DNA of 64,000 nucleotides from UBA965 sp040396955 (GTDB lineage Bacteria > Chloroflexota > Chloroflexia > Chloroflexales > Roseiflexaceae). Position numbers and translations under genes: made by a program. Below the pieces are notes generated by a model. That model was not told the origin of the DNA, ran no database searches, and worked only from the letters and a program-made list of their open reading frames with translations. Below are positions 52,228 to 60,902 of this stretch, in pieces. How positions within the stretch are numbered: the stretch's first letter is position 1; every line of letters starts with the position of its first letter. The stretch lies in assembly GCA_040396955.1 (NCBI GenBank), contig JBBAWX010000010.1, forward strand, positions 56,865 through 120,864, given 5' to 3'.

Positions 52228-52580
52228 GTTGAGCGTGTGCTGGCGCGGAGTGACCACAGGCCGGCAAGTGGGAGGAGAAGCGGGATGTAGAGGTAACCGG
52301 CCCCGAAATGTGACCATGCAGTAGCATAGGGCAATGGCGCAACTAGTTCGTAGAGGCTGACGGCCACGACCCCGATGATTTCGCAGATGAGACCGCTACG
52401 GAGCAGGGTGTGCTGGCGTCGCAATGCGGCCCAGAAGATGACCAGATAGATGACGCCGGCGAGCAACGAAATGTGGCTTGGTAAGAGGTTGCCACTCCGA
52501 CTCGCATATTGCCAGAGGGCGCGACTGCAGACGGCGAGTGCCCAAAAGCCATAGAGCATACTCCAATGCCGGTAAGTCAT
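52224..52580 (-). CDS. Small four-helix membrane protein
   Basis: 118 aa with four hydrophobic segments (about 5-24, 37-53, 63-82, 93-110). No family recognised. AAAGGA about 11 bases before the ATG. Its stop region contains the leuS -35. Divergent from the PEP-synthase-like gene. Confidence 0.7.
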   Translation of the reverse strand: MTYRHWSMLYGFWALAVCSRALWQYASRSGNLLPSHISLLAGVIYLVIFWAALRRQHTLLRSGLICEIIGVVAVSLYELVAPLPYATAWSHFGAGYLYIPLLLPLAGLWSLRASTRST

Positions 52581-52659
52581 GGTGTTTTTTCCTTTGTGAC
52601 CACGGGTGACTCATCGGGAAGCCGTATGAATCCGTGCGAAGCACAGTGGCAGGGTGGAT

Positions 52660-52665
52660 TATAAT
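52660..52665 (+). promoter_or_regulatory. Candidate -10 element
   Basis: Perfect TATAAT, 64 bases before the ATG of the PEP-synthase-like gene. No clear -35. Confidence 0.45.
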
Positions 52666-52729
52666 ACATGTAGCCCGAGCATATCGCATGGATATGCTGA
52701 AGCAGACTGGAACAGGTAGACGTGCAATC

Positions 52730-55072
52730 ATGGCACAATCGCCGTATTTAATCCCTTTACACCGTGGAAATCTCGCGCGCCGTGGCATTGCCGCCAAAGG
52801 TGTGATGCTCAACCAAGCGGCCCGCGCCGGTATTGCTGTGCCTCGGAGCATGATTTTGCTTGACGATGCATGGCAATACGCGCGTACACACGACATGTTG
52901 GCCGGTCCGACCGATGTGTTGGTGCCCCGTGACATCCATGCATTCATCCATGTCCTCAAAATATTCCAGGGTTTGACCGATCTAGGTCCGCGGATTGCAG
53001 TGCGTGGGCTTTACAACGCCGAAAACGAATCCGTGCTCCGTCTACAGGGCGTGTCGGTGAGTAAATTGCGCGTCGATCGGCGTGATCCACAGGGGATGGC
53101 GACTGCGATTTGTACGCTATGGTCGGCGGCTGGGAGATTTGCGCGCGTGCAACGGCGTGACTTGCTCTTGATGACGATGATTGAGCCTCAACACGCCGGC
53201 GTGGCGGTCATGGAATCGGCCTACGAAGATGACGTGGTGAATTTTACAGGTGGGTCGGCCGACCCGCTCGTACAAGGGCAAGTGGCTGGCATTTCGATTC
53301 CGTTGGCCCGTGTGCGCCACGGCGAAGCCGCCACGGCCGATGTGCCCTTTGCCCGTCGCCTACAAGCGTTAATTCGTCAGGTTCGGCAGGTGTTTGGCGA
53401 ACACGACTGGGAGATTGAATGGGCCGATGATGGGCAGACCTGTTGGTTGTTGCAAATCCGACCCTTACTGCATGCGCTCCGTCGTAATGACCATTTCGCA
53501 GGTGGCACACTCCAGCATGTGATGCCCGAGCACATGTCGTACTTCATGGCACAGCTCTACTCTGGTGCGGGCGACGACATGTATCACTACTACCGTCAAT
53601 TCGACGCCTCATTGCCGGACACACGGCGCTTTGTGGAGTTGTTTGCCGGGCAACCGCGCTACAACTACAGTCTGCTTGCCGACACGCTACGCCGGTGGGG
53701 GCTCCCTGGGATCGTGAGTGCCGACCTCAACAATGCCACCATGTTGATGGTGACTACACAGCGTCGTCGCCTCGGGCAATCGTGGTGGCGCCTGCTTCGG
53801 TTGGCATGGGATACGCTACGGCGGGCACCCCGGCAAGTCGTACACCTCCAGCGCTTGTATCAGCGTGTACAACGCTTTCACAATAATCTTGATGAAATGG
53901 TGATGATTTTGCACGACGTGGTGGTCGTCTTGCATGCGAGTATGGCGGCGTTGGGGCGCATCATCGGCCCACTCGAACACTGGATGCGCCGTCGCCGTGT
54001 CTACACCGAATGGATTGCGCGCTACCCAACGCTGACACGGCGTATTCATGCGGATTTGGCACCGTTGCGCACCTTCATTGACATGCGCCCCGATATTGCA
54101 GATCAACTGCGTGACCGCCTCATGCCCAGCGATGCCATGTTTGTGGGGATGTGGGAGGAGGTGCTCAGCCGGCACGGGTATCGGGCGGTGGCCGAAGGCG
54201 ACATCGCCACGCCACGCTTTCGTGAAGAATCTTCGATGATTCAACAACTGCTCTTCCAATCGGTGGTAGATGCCCCGCCACCAAAACTCACGTTGCGGGC
54301 TGCCGCGGCCTGGCCGGTCTGGCTGGTGCTCCGCTGGGCGTTGCTCCAACGTGATGCAGTGCAGGCGGCCGCCATGCAGGTCATTGATCGGTTGCGGCGG
54401 TTGTTTTTGCAGCAGGCTGAGCGCGCCGTAGAACGCCGTGCGTTGCCGTTTGTGGGGGCCATCTGGTATCTCAGCCCCGAAGAATTTGTGCATGTGTGCG
54501 AAGGGGTGGTGCTAGCGCCGGAGGTGATTGCGCAGCGGCGTGCCACGCACCAAGAATTGGCCGATTTGCAGGTGCCCTTGCATGTGACCCGATTCGAGGA
54601 TCCGTTGACATGGCACCGTGAGCGGAGCCACATACGCGTGATTCTGGAGGGCAGTAGCATCAATGCGGGGGTCGTACACGGCCGCGCATGGCGCCCATTG
54701 ACGGCTACGGCGACTCCGCCGGCCGAGATCGCAGATTCCGAACGCATCTTAGTGGTGCGTCAGTTTGATGCGCAGTGGATTGAGGCCGCTCAAGCGTGTG
54801 TGGCGGTGGTGGTCGAGTCGGGTGCCGAGTTGTCAAATGGTGCCATGATTCTGCGGACACTCGGCATCCCGGCCATGATTGCGGTACGTGGGTGTTATGA
54901 TGCGATGCCGAGCACCACGGAGCTGGTGGTGGCAGCAAGTTATGCGTATGTCGAAATCAAGCGCACACTGCCCAATCTGTTGCCACAGCCACGGCCGGTG
55001 CCCATGCTCCCCGAGCTGGGCGTGACGCGGGCGTTCCCGGCGCTCGACCGCCCAAGGGGAGATAGACGATGA
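52730..55072 (+). CDS. Degenerate PEP-synthase / rifampicin-phosphotransferase-like protein
   Basis: 780 aa. N-terminal ATP-grasp of the PPDK type (PRIAVRGLYNAENES, then WEIEWADDGQTCWLLQIRPL), a long helical middle, and a C-terminal phosphohistidine swivel domain. In that domain the active site reads ELSNGAMILRTLGIPAMIAV: the catalytic His of the usual SHxAI motif is Asn703 (codon AAT). The RSSA-type nucleotide loop is also altered to RGLY. The protein therefore cannot carry a phosphohistidine and is probably a binding or regulatory relative. Stop overlaps the acyltransferase start (ATGA). The start at 52730 is not well supported by a ribosome binding site. Confidence 0.8.
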   Translation: MAQSPYLIPLHRGNLARRGIAAKGVMLNQAARAGIAVPRSMILLDDAWQYARTHDMLAGPTDVLVPRDIHAFIHVLKIFQGLTDLGPRIAVRGLYNAENESVLRLQGVSVSKLRVDRRDPQGMATAICTLWSAAGRFARVQRRDLLLMTMIEPQHAGVAVMESAYEDDVVNFTGGSADPLVQGQVAGISIPLARVRHGEAATADVPFARRLQALIRQVRQVFGEHDWEIEWADDGQTCWLLQIRPLLHALRRNDHFAGGTLQHVMPEHMSYFMAQLYSGAGDDMYHYYRQFDASLPDTRRFVELFAGQPRYNYSLLADTLRRWGLPGIVSADLNNATMLMVTTQRRRLGQSWWRLLRLAWDTLRRAPRQVVHLQRLYQRVQRFHNNLDEMVMILHDVVVVLHASMAALGRIIGPLEHWMRRRRVYTEWIARYPTLTRRIHADLAPLRTFIDMRPDIADQLRDRLMPSDAMFVGMWEEVLSRHGYRAVAEGDIATPRFREESSMIQQLLFQSVVDAPPPKLTLRAAAAWPVWLVLRWALLQRDAVQAAAMQVIDRLRRLFLQQAERAVERRALPFVGAIWYLSPEEFVHVCEGVVLAPEVIAQRRATHQELADLQVPLHVTRFEDPLTWHRERSHIRVILEGSSINAGVVHGRAWRPLTATATPPAEIADSERILVVRQFDAQWIEAAQACVAVVVESGAELSNGAMILRTLGIPAMIAVRGCYDAMPSTTELVVAASYAYVEIKRTLPNLLPQPRPVPMLPELGVTRAFPALDRPRGDRR

Positions 55073-57243
55073 AATGGTCACCCGTGTGGCAGATGGTGGT
55101 GTTTGTTGGCATGGTGCTGAGCCTGATTGTGGCGTGGTCAGCCCCCATTCCCTATCGTGTCGATATTGGGAAATGGGACGAGGCGTACGTCACTGATTTT
55201 TATGCCATCGAATACGGCGCTGGTACTTCGTTTCGCTGGAGCAAGCCGCAGTCCACCCTGCAGTTGCCCGGGGTCGGTGCTGGGGATTACGTACTGCAAC
55301 TCCTGGCAACTGCGCCCGTCGATACCTCGTTGACGGTGCACGTGGCAGGCAAAACGCACACGGTCGTTGTGACCTCCGGCTTTGCCCCCTATCGCTTCCC
55401 CGTGGCTGTTCCGCCTACGTTTACGGCGCCACTAACGATGACATTGACGACTACCGAACCCAACACGGCCGATCGGCGCCTCGTGGGGGTGGCCATTGAT
55501 GAAATACGGCTGATTCCACAGGGCTGGCACTTTCCAGCGCCAATGGCCATCGGCGTTGCGGTGCTGGTTTGGCTGGCGTTGACACTCTGGTTGGGGGTGT
55601 GGCGTTTGCCATCTTGGTTGTGTATCGCAGTCTCCTGGGTGAGTGTGCTTGCCGTGGTGGTGGTACGCGCTGACGCCTATCTGGTATTGAGTGCACTCGG
55701 TATTCTCGTCGGTTTGGCTTGGGCCGTGCCCCGCGCTTTGGCGCTATCGCCTCCGTGGGCAGCGGCAACGAGCCTCGTTGTTGTGGCAGGTGCGATAGGT
55801 GTGGTTTGGGGGCGGGGCAGTGCAAGTTGGTTGGTGTTGTGGCAACTGCTGGCGCTTTGTGCGAGTGTGGCACTGATGCATCATCGTCAGCAGTGGTGGG
55901 CACACCTAGCGCCGTGGTGGCGCTGGTGGGGGGTGCTCCTCCTACTCTGTATGGGATGGCTCGGTGGTGCGTATCTGCTTATCGTGGCACTCATCGTAGC
56001 AAGTTGGTGGTGGGGGCGCAGTGGCACCCTTGATCGGCGGTGGTCGGCATGGTGGTCAGCCATGTATAGTATTGGGCCGACCACCGTGCGCTGGCTACGT
56101 GGCGATCATGCCACGCCACCAGTATCCACGCACTCGGGGCGGCGTTTCGGACTGGACGTCATCCGTGCTTTTGCCATCGGTTGTGTGCTGATCGGGCATG
56201 CATCGGCCACACTACCCTATTACCCGGCATCATTACAGTGGTTTCCATTATGGTGCTCGTTTGTAGGAGTCGAGAGTTTTTTTGTACTCAGTGGGTGGCT
56301 CATCGGTGGTCTGATCATTGATCGTCTCGATGAATGGTCTCATCCGGCCACGTTTGGGCGGTTTTTGCACCGGCGTTGGGTGCGTACCATTCTCCCCTAT
56401 TGGCTGATGTTGGCGGTGGTCGCCATTGGTGGCTGGGGGGGAGCGCAGTGGCACGCGATTTCCGATTACTGGTTCTTCACTCAAAATCTCTGGCAGGCAC
56501 ATCCGCCTTATTTCTTTGTCGCTTGGAGTCTCTCCATCGAGGAGTGGTTTTATGTGGTGGTGGCCGGCATGCTCAGCCTATGGAGCATACGCACAGCACC
56601 ACAGCGCGTGTTGCGCACGTTGTTGGTGCTGCTCATCATCGTACCCTTCGCGTTGCGCATCTGGGTCGTCTTCAATGAGAGCGCCGATTGGGAGAGTACC
56701 TTGCGTCAGCGTGTGCCGTTGCGGCTCGATGCGCTGGCAATCGGCGTGGCGGCTGTCTGGTGGTGGCGTAGTTGGACTCCGACTTGGCCATGGCGTACCT
56801 GGGTGACTAGCCTAGGAATCGCCTTGGCCGTGGGGAGCGTTGCGTTGTTTGTGGTACGTGTTGCCGATGTGCACACGGCGTGGCTCCCGCATCTGCTACT
56901 GTTGAGCATGACATCCAGTGCCATCGCACTACTGTTGCCAGCGCTGGCTGCCTGGAGCCCACCCCACCTCAATCGGCTCCACCGGTTGGTACAGTGGGTT
57001 GCCCACATCTCGTATCCCCTCTACTTGCTCCATTTGCCGTGGCGGCTGACCATCGAGGAGTTGGCGGGTGGCGTGGGTGACCACTGGGCCCTCGATGGCC
57101 TGATTACGCTCGTATATGTGCTTGGAGCCCTCTGGTTGGCTCATCGCTGGCACGTGCTCCTTGAGCAACCGCTGATGCGTTTGCGCTGGTTGGAGCCAAA
57201 TCTGCACACAAAAACACCCGCAGGCGAACCTGCGAGTGTCTGA
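55069..57243 (+). CDS. Acyltransferase 3 family membrane protein with N-terminal beta domain
   Basis: 724 aa. One leader helix (about 8-24), an extracytoplasmic beta domain (about 36-155: YVTDFYAIEYGAG..FRWS to VGVAIDEIRL), several helices, then the OafA/YrhL-like core: GLDVIRAFAIGCVLIGHA with the conserved Arg and His, and GVESFFVLSGWLIGG. Such enzymes acylate envelope glycans. The leader and beta domain resemble those of the GT87-like protein. Coupled to the gene upstream by ATGA; the tRNA terminator lies in its last codons. Confidence 0.88.
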   Translation: MKWSPVWQMVVFVGMVLSLIVAWSAPIPYRVDIGKWDEAYVTDFYAIEYGAGTSFRWSKPQSTLQLPGVGAGDYVLQLLATAPVDTSLTVHVAGKTHTVVVTSGFAPYRFPVAVPPTFTAPLTMTLTTTEPNTADRRLVGVAIDEIRLIPQGWHFPAPMAIGVAVLVWLALTLWLGVWRLPSWLCIAVSWVSVLAVVVVRADAYLVLSALGILVGLAWAVPRALALSPPWAAATSLVVVAGAIGVVWGRGSASWLVLWQLLALCASVALMHHRQQWWAHLAPWWRWWGVLLLLCMGWLGGAYLLIVALIVASWWWGRSGTLDRRWSAWWSAMYSIGPTTVRWLRGDHATPPVSTHSGRRFGLDVIRAFAIGCVLIGHASATLPYYPASLQWFPLWCSFVGVESFFVLSGWLIGGLIIDRLDEWSHPATFGRFLHRRWVRTILPYWLMLAVVAIGGWGGAQWHAISDYWFFTQNLWQAHPPYFFVAWSLSIEEWFYVVVAGMLSLWSIRTAPQRVLRTLLVLLIIVPFALRIWVVFNESADWESTLRQRVPLRLDALAIGVAAVWWWRSWTPTWPWRTWVTSLGIALAVGSVALFVVRVADVHTAWLPHLLLLSMTSSAIALLLPALAAWSPPHLNRLHRLVQWVAHISYPLYLLHLPWRLTIEELAGGVGDHWALDGLITLVYVLGALWLAHRWHVLLEQPLMRLRWLEPNLHTKTPAGEPASV
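57210..57239 (-). terminator. tRNA terminator within 3' end of the acyltransferase gene
   Basis: On the minus strand ACACTCGCAGG-TTCG-CCTGCGGGTGT: 11 pairs (one G-U) closed by a UUCG tetraloop and followed by TTTTT. It ends the tRNA transcript but lies inside the convergent acyltransferase coding sequence. Confidence 0.8.
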
Positions 57244-57246
57244 ATG

Positions 57247-57322
<76 letters not shown>

Positions 57323-57334
57323 GCAACGAATGAG

Positions 57335-57363
57335 AGTATACCAGCTCACACGGCGCATGTCAA
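57335..57363 (-). promoter_or_regulatory. tRNA promoter
   Basis: TTGACA (57358-57363) and TATACT (57335-57340) with a 17-base spacer, 12 bases before the tRNA: a near-consensus strong promoter. Confidence 0.82.
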
Positions 57364-57417
57364 ACTGATTTTGTCTGGTGAACACAGTCGTCATACGACC
57401 TATCGAAGGAAAAACAC

Positions 57418-58164
57418 ATGTCAATTGCATATTTATTGTGGCACGGTCGTCGGCGCTATTTGACCCTGTTGGTGGTACTCATCGCCGTGGGTCTGGTACG
57501 TCTGGGCCTTTGGCAACTCGACCGGCACTGGCAACGCGTTGCGCAGAGTGGCGTGATGATTGAACGCATGAGCATCCCACCCATCGCGCTCGCCGAGGTA
57601 TTGGCGACACCAGTTACACAGCGTGAGTTCCGTAATGTGCGGGTGCGAGGTCTGTATGCCACTGACGGGCAGATTTTGTGGCGGAACCGCGAACATCAAG
57701 GGCGTACCGGCTTCCATGTGTTGACGCCGTTGGTGTTGGACGACGGTCGGGCGGTGTTGGTCAATCGGGGTTGGATCTCCTACCAAGATGGTCTCAACGA
57801 GTGGCAGTCACAGGTGCCACCACCGCCCGGCCCACAAGAGATCGTCGGTGTGTGGCGCGTTTCACAGCCCAATACGGGCCAAGTCACCGAGACGCCGAGT
57901 GTGGCCGGATGGCGTGAAAAGTGGTTCCTCATTGACATTCCAGCAATCACCGCACAAATGCCGTATCCGCTGGTCGACGGCTTCATCGACATTCAGCCGG
58001 ATGGCACCACTCCCGCACCTGACCAGCCTATCCCGGCCGCGACTGGGGTGATTGGCAACGGCAACCACCTCAGCTACGCGGTGCAGTGGTTCGGCTTTGC
58101 CGTCATTTTGCTGGTGGGGTACGTGGTGGCCATTCAGCGTGTTCGCCGACCCCCTAATACGTAA
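57418..58164 (+). CDS. SURF1 family protein
   Basis: 248 aa, cytochrome c oxidase assembly factor. N-terminal membrane helix with LGLWQLDRHW, conserved FRNVRVRGLY and AVLVNRGWI, and a C-terminal helix introduced by SYAVQWFGFA, the diagnostic SURF1 ends. GAAGGA lies about 8 bases before the ATG. Implies a haem-copper oxidase elsewhere in the genome. Overlaps apt by 11 bases, convergent. Confidence 0.93.
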   Translation: MSIAYLLWHGRRRYLTLLVVLIAVGLVRLGLWQLDRHWQRVAQSGVMIERMSIPPIALAEVLATPVTQREFRNVRVRGLYATDGQILWRNREHQGRTGFHVLTPLVLDDGRAVLVNRGWISYQDGLNEWQSQVPPPPGPQEIVGVWRVSQPNTGQVTETPSVAGWREKWFLIDIPAITAQMPYPLVDGFIDIQPDGTTPAPDQPIPAATGVIGNGNHLSYAVQWFGFAVILLVGYVVAIQRVRRPPNT

Positions 58165-58672
58165 TCTGAGCAAAAATATCGTAGCCCTGGAGTTTTTGTC
58201 GACCCGCCAGGAATTCGAGCTCAATCAAAAACGCCGCCTCCACGACGGTGGCACCCGCTTTGGTGGCGAGCTCACAGGCCGCCGCAATCGTGCCCCCGGT
58301 GGCCAGCAAATCATCGATGACCACCACACGTGCCCCCGGTTTGAAGGCATCCTTGTGGATTTCGAGGGTGGCGGTGCCGTATTCGAGGGCGTATTCGACC
58401 TGGTACGTGTCGGCGGGGAGCTTGCCCACTTTACGCACTGGTACGAGCCCAATGCCGAGCGCATAGGCCAATGGTGCCCCAAAGATGAACCCGCGTGACT
58501 CGATGGCTACGACGGCGTCGATCTGTTGGCCGCGGTATCGCGCCACGAAAACATCGATGGCTTGTCGCAGGGCGTCGCCGTTGCGAAGTAGGGTGGTGAT
58601 GTCTTTGAACTGAATACCGGGAATCGGGAAGTCGGGAATATTGCGGATGTGGTCAGTGAGATTGGAGCTCAT
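58154..58672 (-). CDS. apt: Adenine phosphoribosyltransferase
   Basis: Salvages adenine to AMP. 172 aa, standard length. PRPP motif VVVIDDLLATGGT; N-terminal IPDFPIPGIQFKDITTLL is the Apt signature; ESRGFIFGAPLAYALG binds adenine. The ATG overlaps the stop of the solute-binding protein (ATGA). Last gene of the leftward fabF run. Confidence 0.96.
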   Translation of the reverse strand: MSSNLTDHIRNIPDFPIPGIQFKDITTLLRNGDALRQAIDVFVARYRGQQIDAVVAIESRGFIFGAPLAYALGIGLVPVRKVGKLPADTYQVEYALEYGTATLEIHKDAFKPGARVVVIDDLLATGGTIAAACELATKAGATVVEAAFLIELEFLAGRQKLQGYDIFAQITY

Positions 58673-59925
58673 GGGGTGTCACTTTCTACGAGGAGTTGGC
58701 GGAGCTGTTGATCGGCCAAGGTGACCGCATCGGCGGGGGTTTGGGTGCCAATCATGACTTGCGTCATCATGGTGCGTAGGATGGTGTAGACGTCAGCACG
58801 CAACATGGCTACCGGTGGTGCCACCGCTTGAGCGGCCGCTTGTTGCGTGGCCTGCAAAATTGGCGTGTTCCGTACGTCGACAAGCTGGTTGACGGGCTGG
58901 ATGCCAGCATCGCGGAACTGCTGTTGACTCTCAATCGTGATGAGCTCGTTGATCAGCTGGCGCGCCGCCACACGCTCTTGGTCGCTCAGTCGTGGGTTGA
59001 GTGCGATTGCCGTTGTCTGGAGATACGGCTGCGCGGCGCCTGCGGTCAGACTGAGCTCGGGGAGTCCGACCACACCCGTGGCCTCCCCCCAGACCTGTTG
59101 GTAGGTTACGTACTGTGCCGATGAATCCATGGCCATGGTGAGGTTGCCCGATGCCAGAGCACGCTCAATGGTGAACACGGCATGCAACTTGGTCAGCATC
59201 TGTGGGTCCGCGTTTAACCCGGCCAACCATGCCAACCACGCTTCACTACCGGCGCGGCCACTGCTCCCGAGTACAACGTCGCCTTGTGGTGAAAAAACCT
59301 GCCCGTCGAATGCGGCCAGATAACTCACCATGGTGTCGAAGGTGAGATCGATGCCCAGCCCCCATTGTGGAGGAGCATACAGGCTGTGGGCAATGCCAAA
59401 CAAATCATCGCTCTGGCGTGGAGCACTGAGCACGTTGCGCATGTTGTAGTAAAGCACCGGCAACGCATAGCTCACTGGTACGCCGTACAGGTGATTGCGT
59501 TGATCTGCTCCCACAAACGTAACCGTGTCGAGAACGTTGTCGGCAAGTGCACTCCGGTTGTTGGTGTCGATGAGGTTGTCGAGTGGCAGGGCAAGCTCGG
59601 CACTCGCAAGTTGTGCGAGTTGAGCGTTGCTGAGGATGACCACGTGCGCCCCGCGTGCCTGTGGCCATGCGGTCAAAATATCGCGCACGATGGTGGTCGC
59701 CGGCATTTTTTGGATGACCACCACAAAGCCGGATTGCTCAGCGATATGCTGGATGCGCTCAGTGACCACGTATTCGGTGGTGCTACTCAGTGCATGCCAA
59801 ACCACGAGCGTGGCCGGCGCCGTGCTCGGTGTGGTCGTTGATGCTGGGGTCTGCGTCGTGCAGGCCACCGTCACCACCACCCACAGCCAAATGAAGAGCT
59901 GACGCCAGCCACGGGTCGTTGTCAT
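58669..59925 (-). CDS. Extracellular solute-binding lipoprotein (family 1)
   Basis: 418 aa. Leader ends VTVAC with Cys22, then a Thr/Ser/Pro linker. The mature part follows carbohydrate ABC binding proteins: LVVWHALSS, HLYGVPVSYALPVLYYN, and LTMAMDSSAQYV. No permease or ATPase gene is nearby, so it is an orphan or is served elsewhere. The ribosome binding site TAGGAG uses the stop codon of the upstream gene. Confidence 0.85.
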   Translation of the reverse strand: MTTTRGWRQLFIWLWVVVTVACTTQTPASTTTPSTAPATLVVWHALSSTTEYVVTERIQHIAEQSGFVVVIQKMPATTIVRDILTAWPQARGAHVVILSNAQLAQLASAELALPLDNLIDTNNRSALADNVLDTVTFVGADQRNHLYGVPVSYALPVLYYNMRNVLSAPRQSDDLFGIAHSLYAPPQWGLGIDLTFDTMVSYLAAFDGQVFSPQGDVVLGSSGRAGSEAWLAWLAGLNADPQMLTKLHAVFTIERALASGNLTMAMDSSAQYVTYQQVWGEATGVVGLPELSLTAGAAQPYLQTTAIALNPRLSDQERVAARQLINELITIESQQQFRDAGIQPVNQLVDVRNTPILQATQQAAAQAVAPPVAMLRADVYTILRTMMTQVMIGTQTPADAVTLADQQLRQLLVESDTP

Positions 59926-59935
59926 GCAGGTACTC

Positions 59936-60865
59936 CTAGACGGTGAATTTCACCCGTGGGACTAAAGCGGGCTCGTTCATACCATCACCAATGTAGGCGT
60001 ACTTGGCGTTGGGGTTGGTGCTCATGGCGGTATGGCGACCATGGGCGTCGAGTGCGACCATGTTCATGTTGATTTGCACAGGGTCCATGCCCAGGTTGCG
60101 CATATCTTCGAAGGCACTGAGGACCGCTTCTTCGACACTCATGCCGAAGCGCATATTCATGACGGTCGTCTTGGCGAGACCACAGCGAATGGCGATTTCC
60201 CCCAGCCCAGTGCAAGCGGCGCCGCCGTAGCGATTGTCGCAGTAGTTGCCAGCACCAATGATGGGCGAATCGCCGAGGCGCCCTGGGTACTTCCAGGCCC
60301 AGCCGCTGGTGCTCACTGCTGACGCCATGTTGCCGTGGCTGTCAATGGCAATGAAATTCACTGTACCAGCGACCTTTTGGGGGTCAGTGGCTAGTTTGCT
60401 GGCCTGGCTAATCAACGCCTTAATGTTGGCCAAGCCGTCGCTCGCCCATTCGGGGCCGAATTTGCCTGCCAAGCCATCGCGCCAGGTGCGCTCGGCCTCG
60501 GGGCTGAGCAAATTCTCGGCGTTGAAGCCTTTTTCACGCGCAAACATCTCGGCACCTTCGCCGACGAGCATGACGTGGTGGAGCTCTTCCATGACCTTGC
60601 GGGCCACGCTAATCGGGTGGCGAAACCCCTTGATGGCACCCACACAGCCACTGCGTAGATACTTACCGTCCATGATGGAGGCATCAAGCTCGACTTGACC
60701 GAGCACATTCGGATAGCCGCCGTAGCCCACCGAATTATCGAGGGGGTTGTCTTCGACGGGCCACGTACAAGCCTCGACCGCTTCAATGGCGGTGCCGCCG
60801 TTTTTGAGGATTTCCCACCCTTGTTTTAGCCCGATGTCTCCGTTTTCACTGGCGATGATAATCAC
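59936..60865 (-). CDS. Isoaspartyl peptidase / glycosylasparaginase family (Ntn hydrolase)
   Basis: 309 aa. Autocleavage site AGTVNFIAID puts the nucleophile Thr168 at the new N-terminus; STSGWAWKYPGRLGDSPIIG and GAACTGLGE are the conserved substrate-binding blocks. The KYPGRLGDSPI form is closest to aspartylglucosaminidases. The start is a GTG at 60865 with GAGAGG 8 bases upstream, which matches the family N-terminus; there is no suitable ATG. Same run as fabF. Confidence 0.9.
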   Translation of the reverse strand: MIIIASENGDIGLKQGWEILKNGGTAIEAVEACTWPVEDNPLDNSVGYGGYPNVLGQVELDASIMDGKYLRSGCVGAIKGFRHPISVARKVMEELHHVMLVGEGAEMFAREKGFNAENLLSPEAERTWRDGLAGKFGPEWASDGLANIKALISQASKLATDPQKVAGTVNFIAIDSHGNMASAVSTSGWAWKYPGRLGDSPIIGAGNYCDNRYGGAACTGLGEIAIRCGLAKTTVMNMRFGMSVEEAVLSAFEDMRNLGMDPVQINMNMVALDAHGRHTAMSTNPNAKYAYIGDGMNEPALVPRVKFTV

Positions 60866-60902
60866 GTCTGCATCCTCTCTGATTGCGTGTGGAGCCACTC
60901 TA

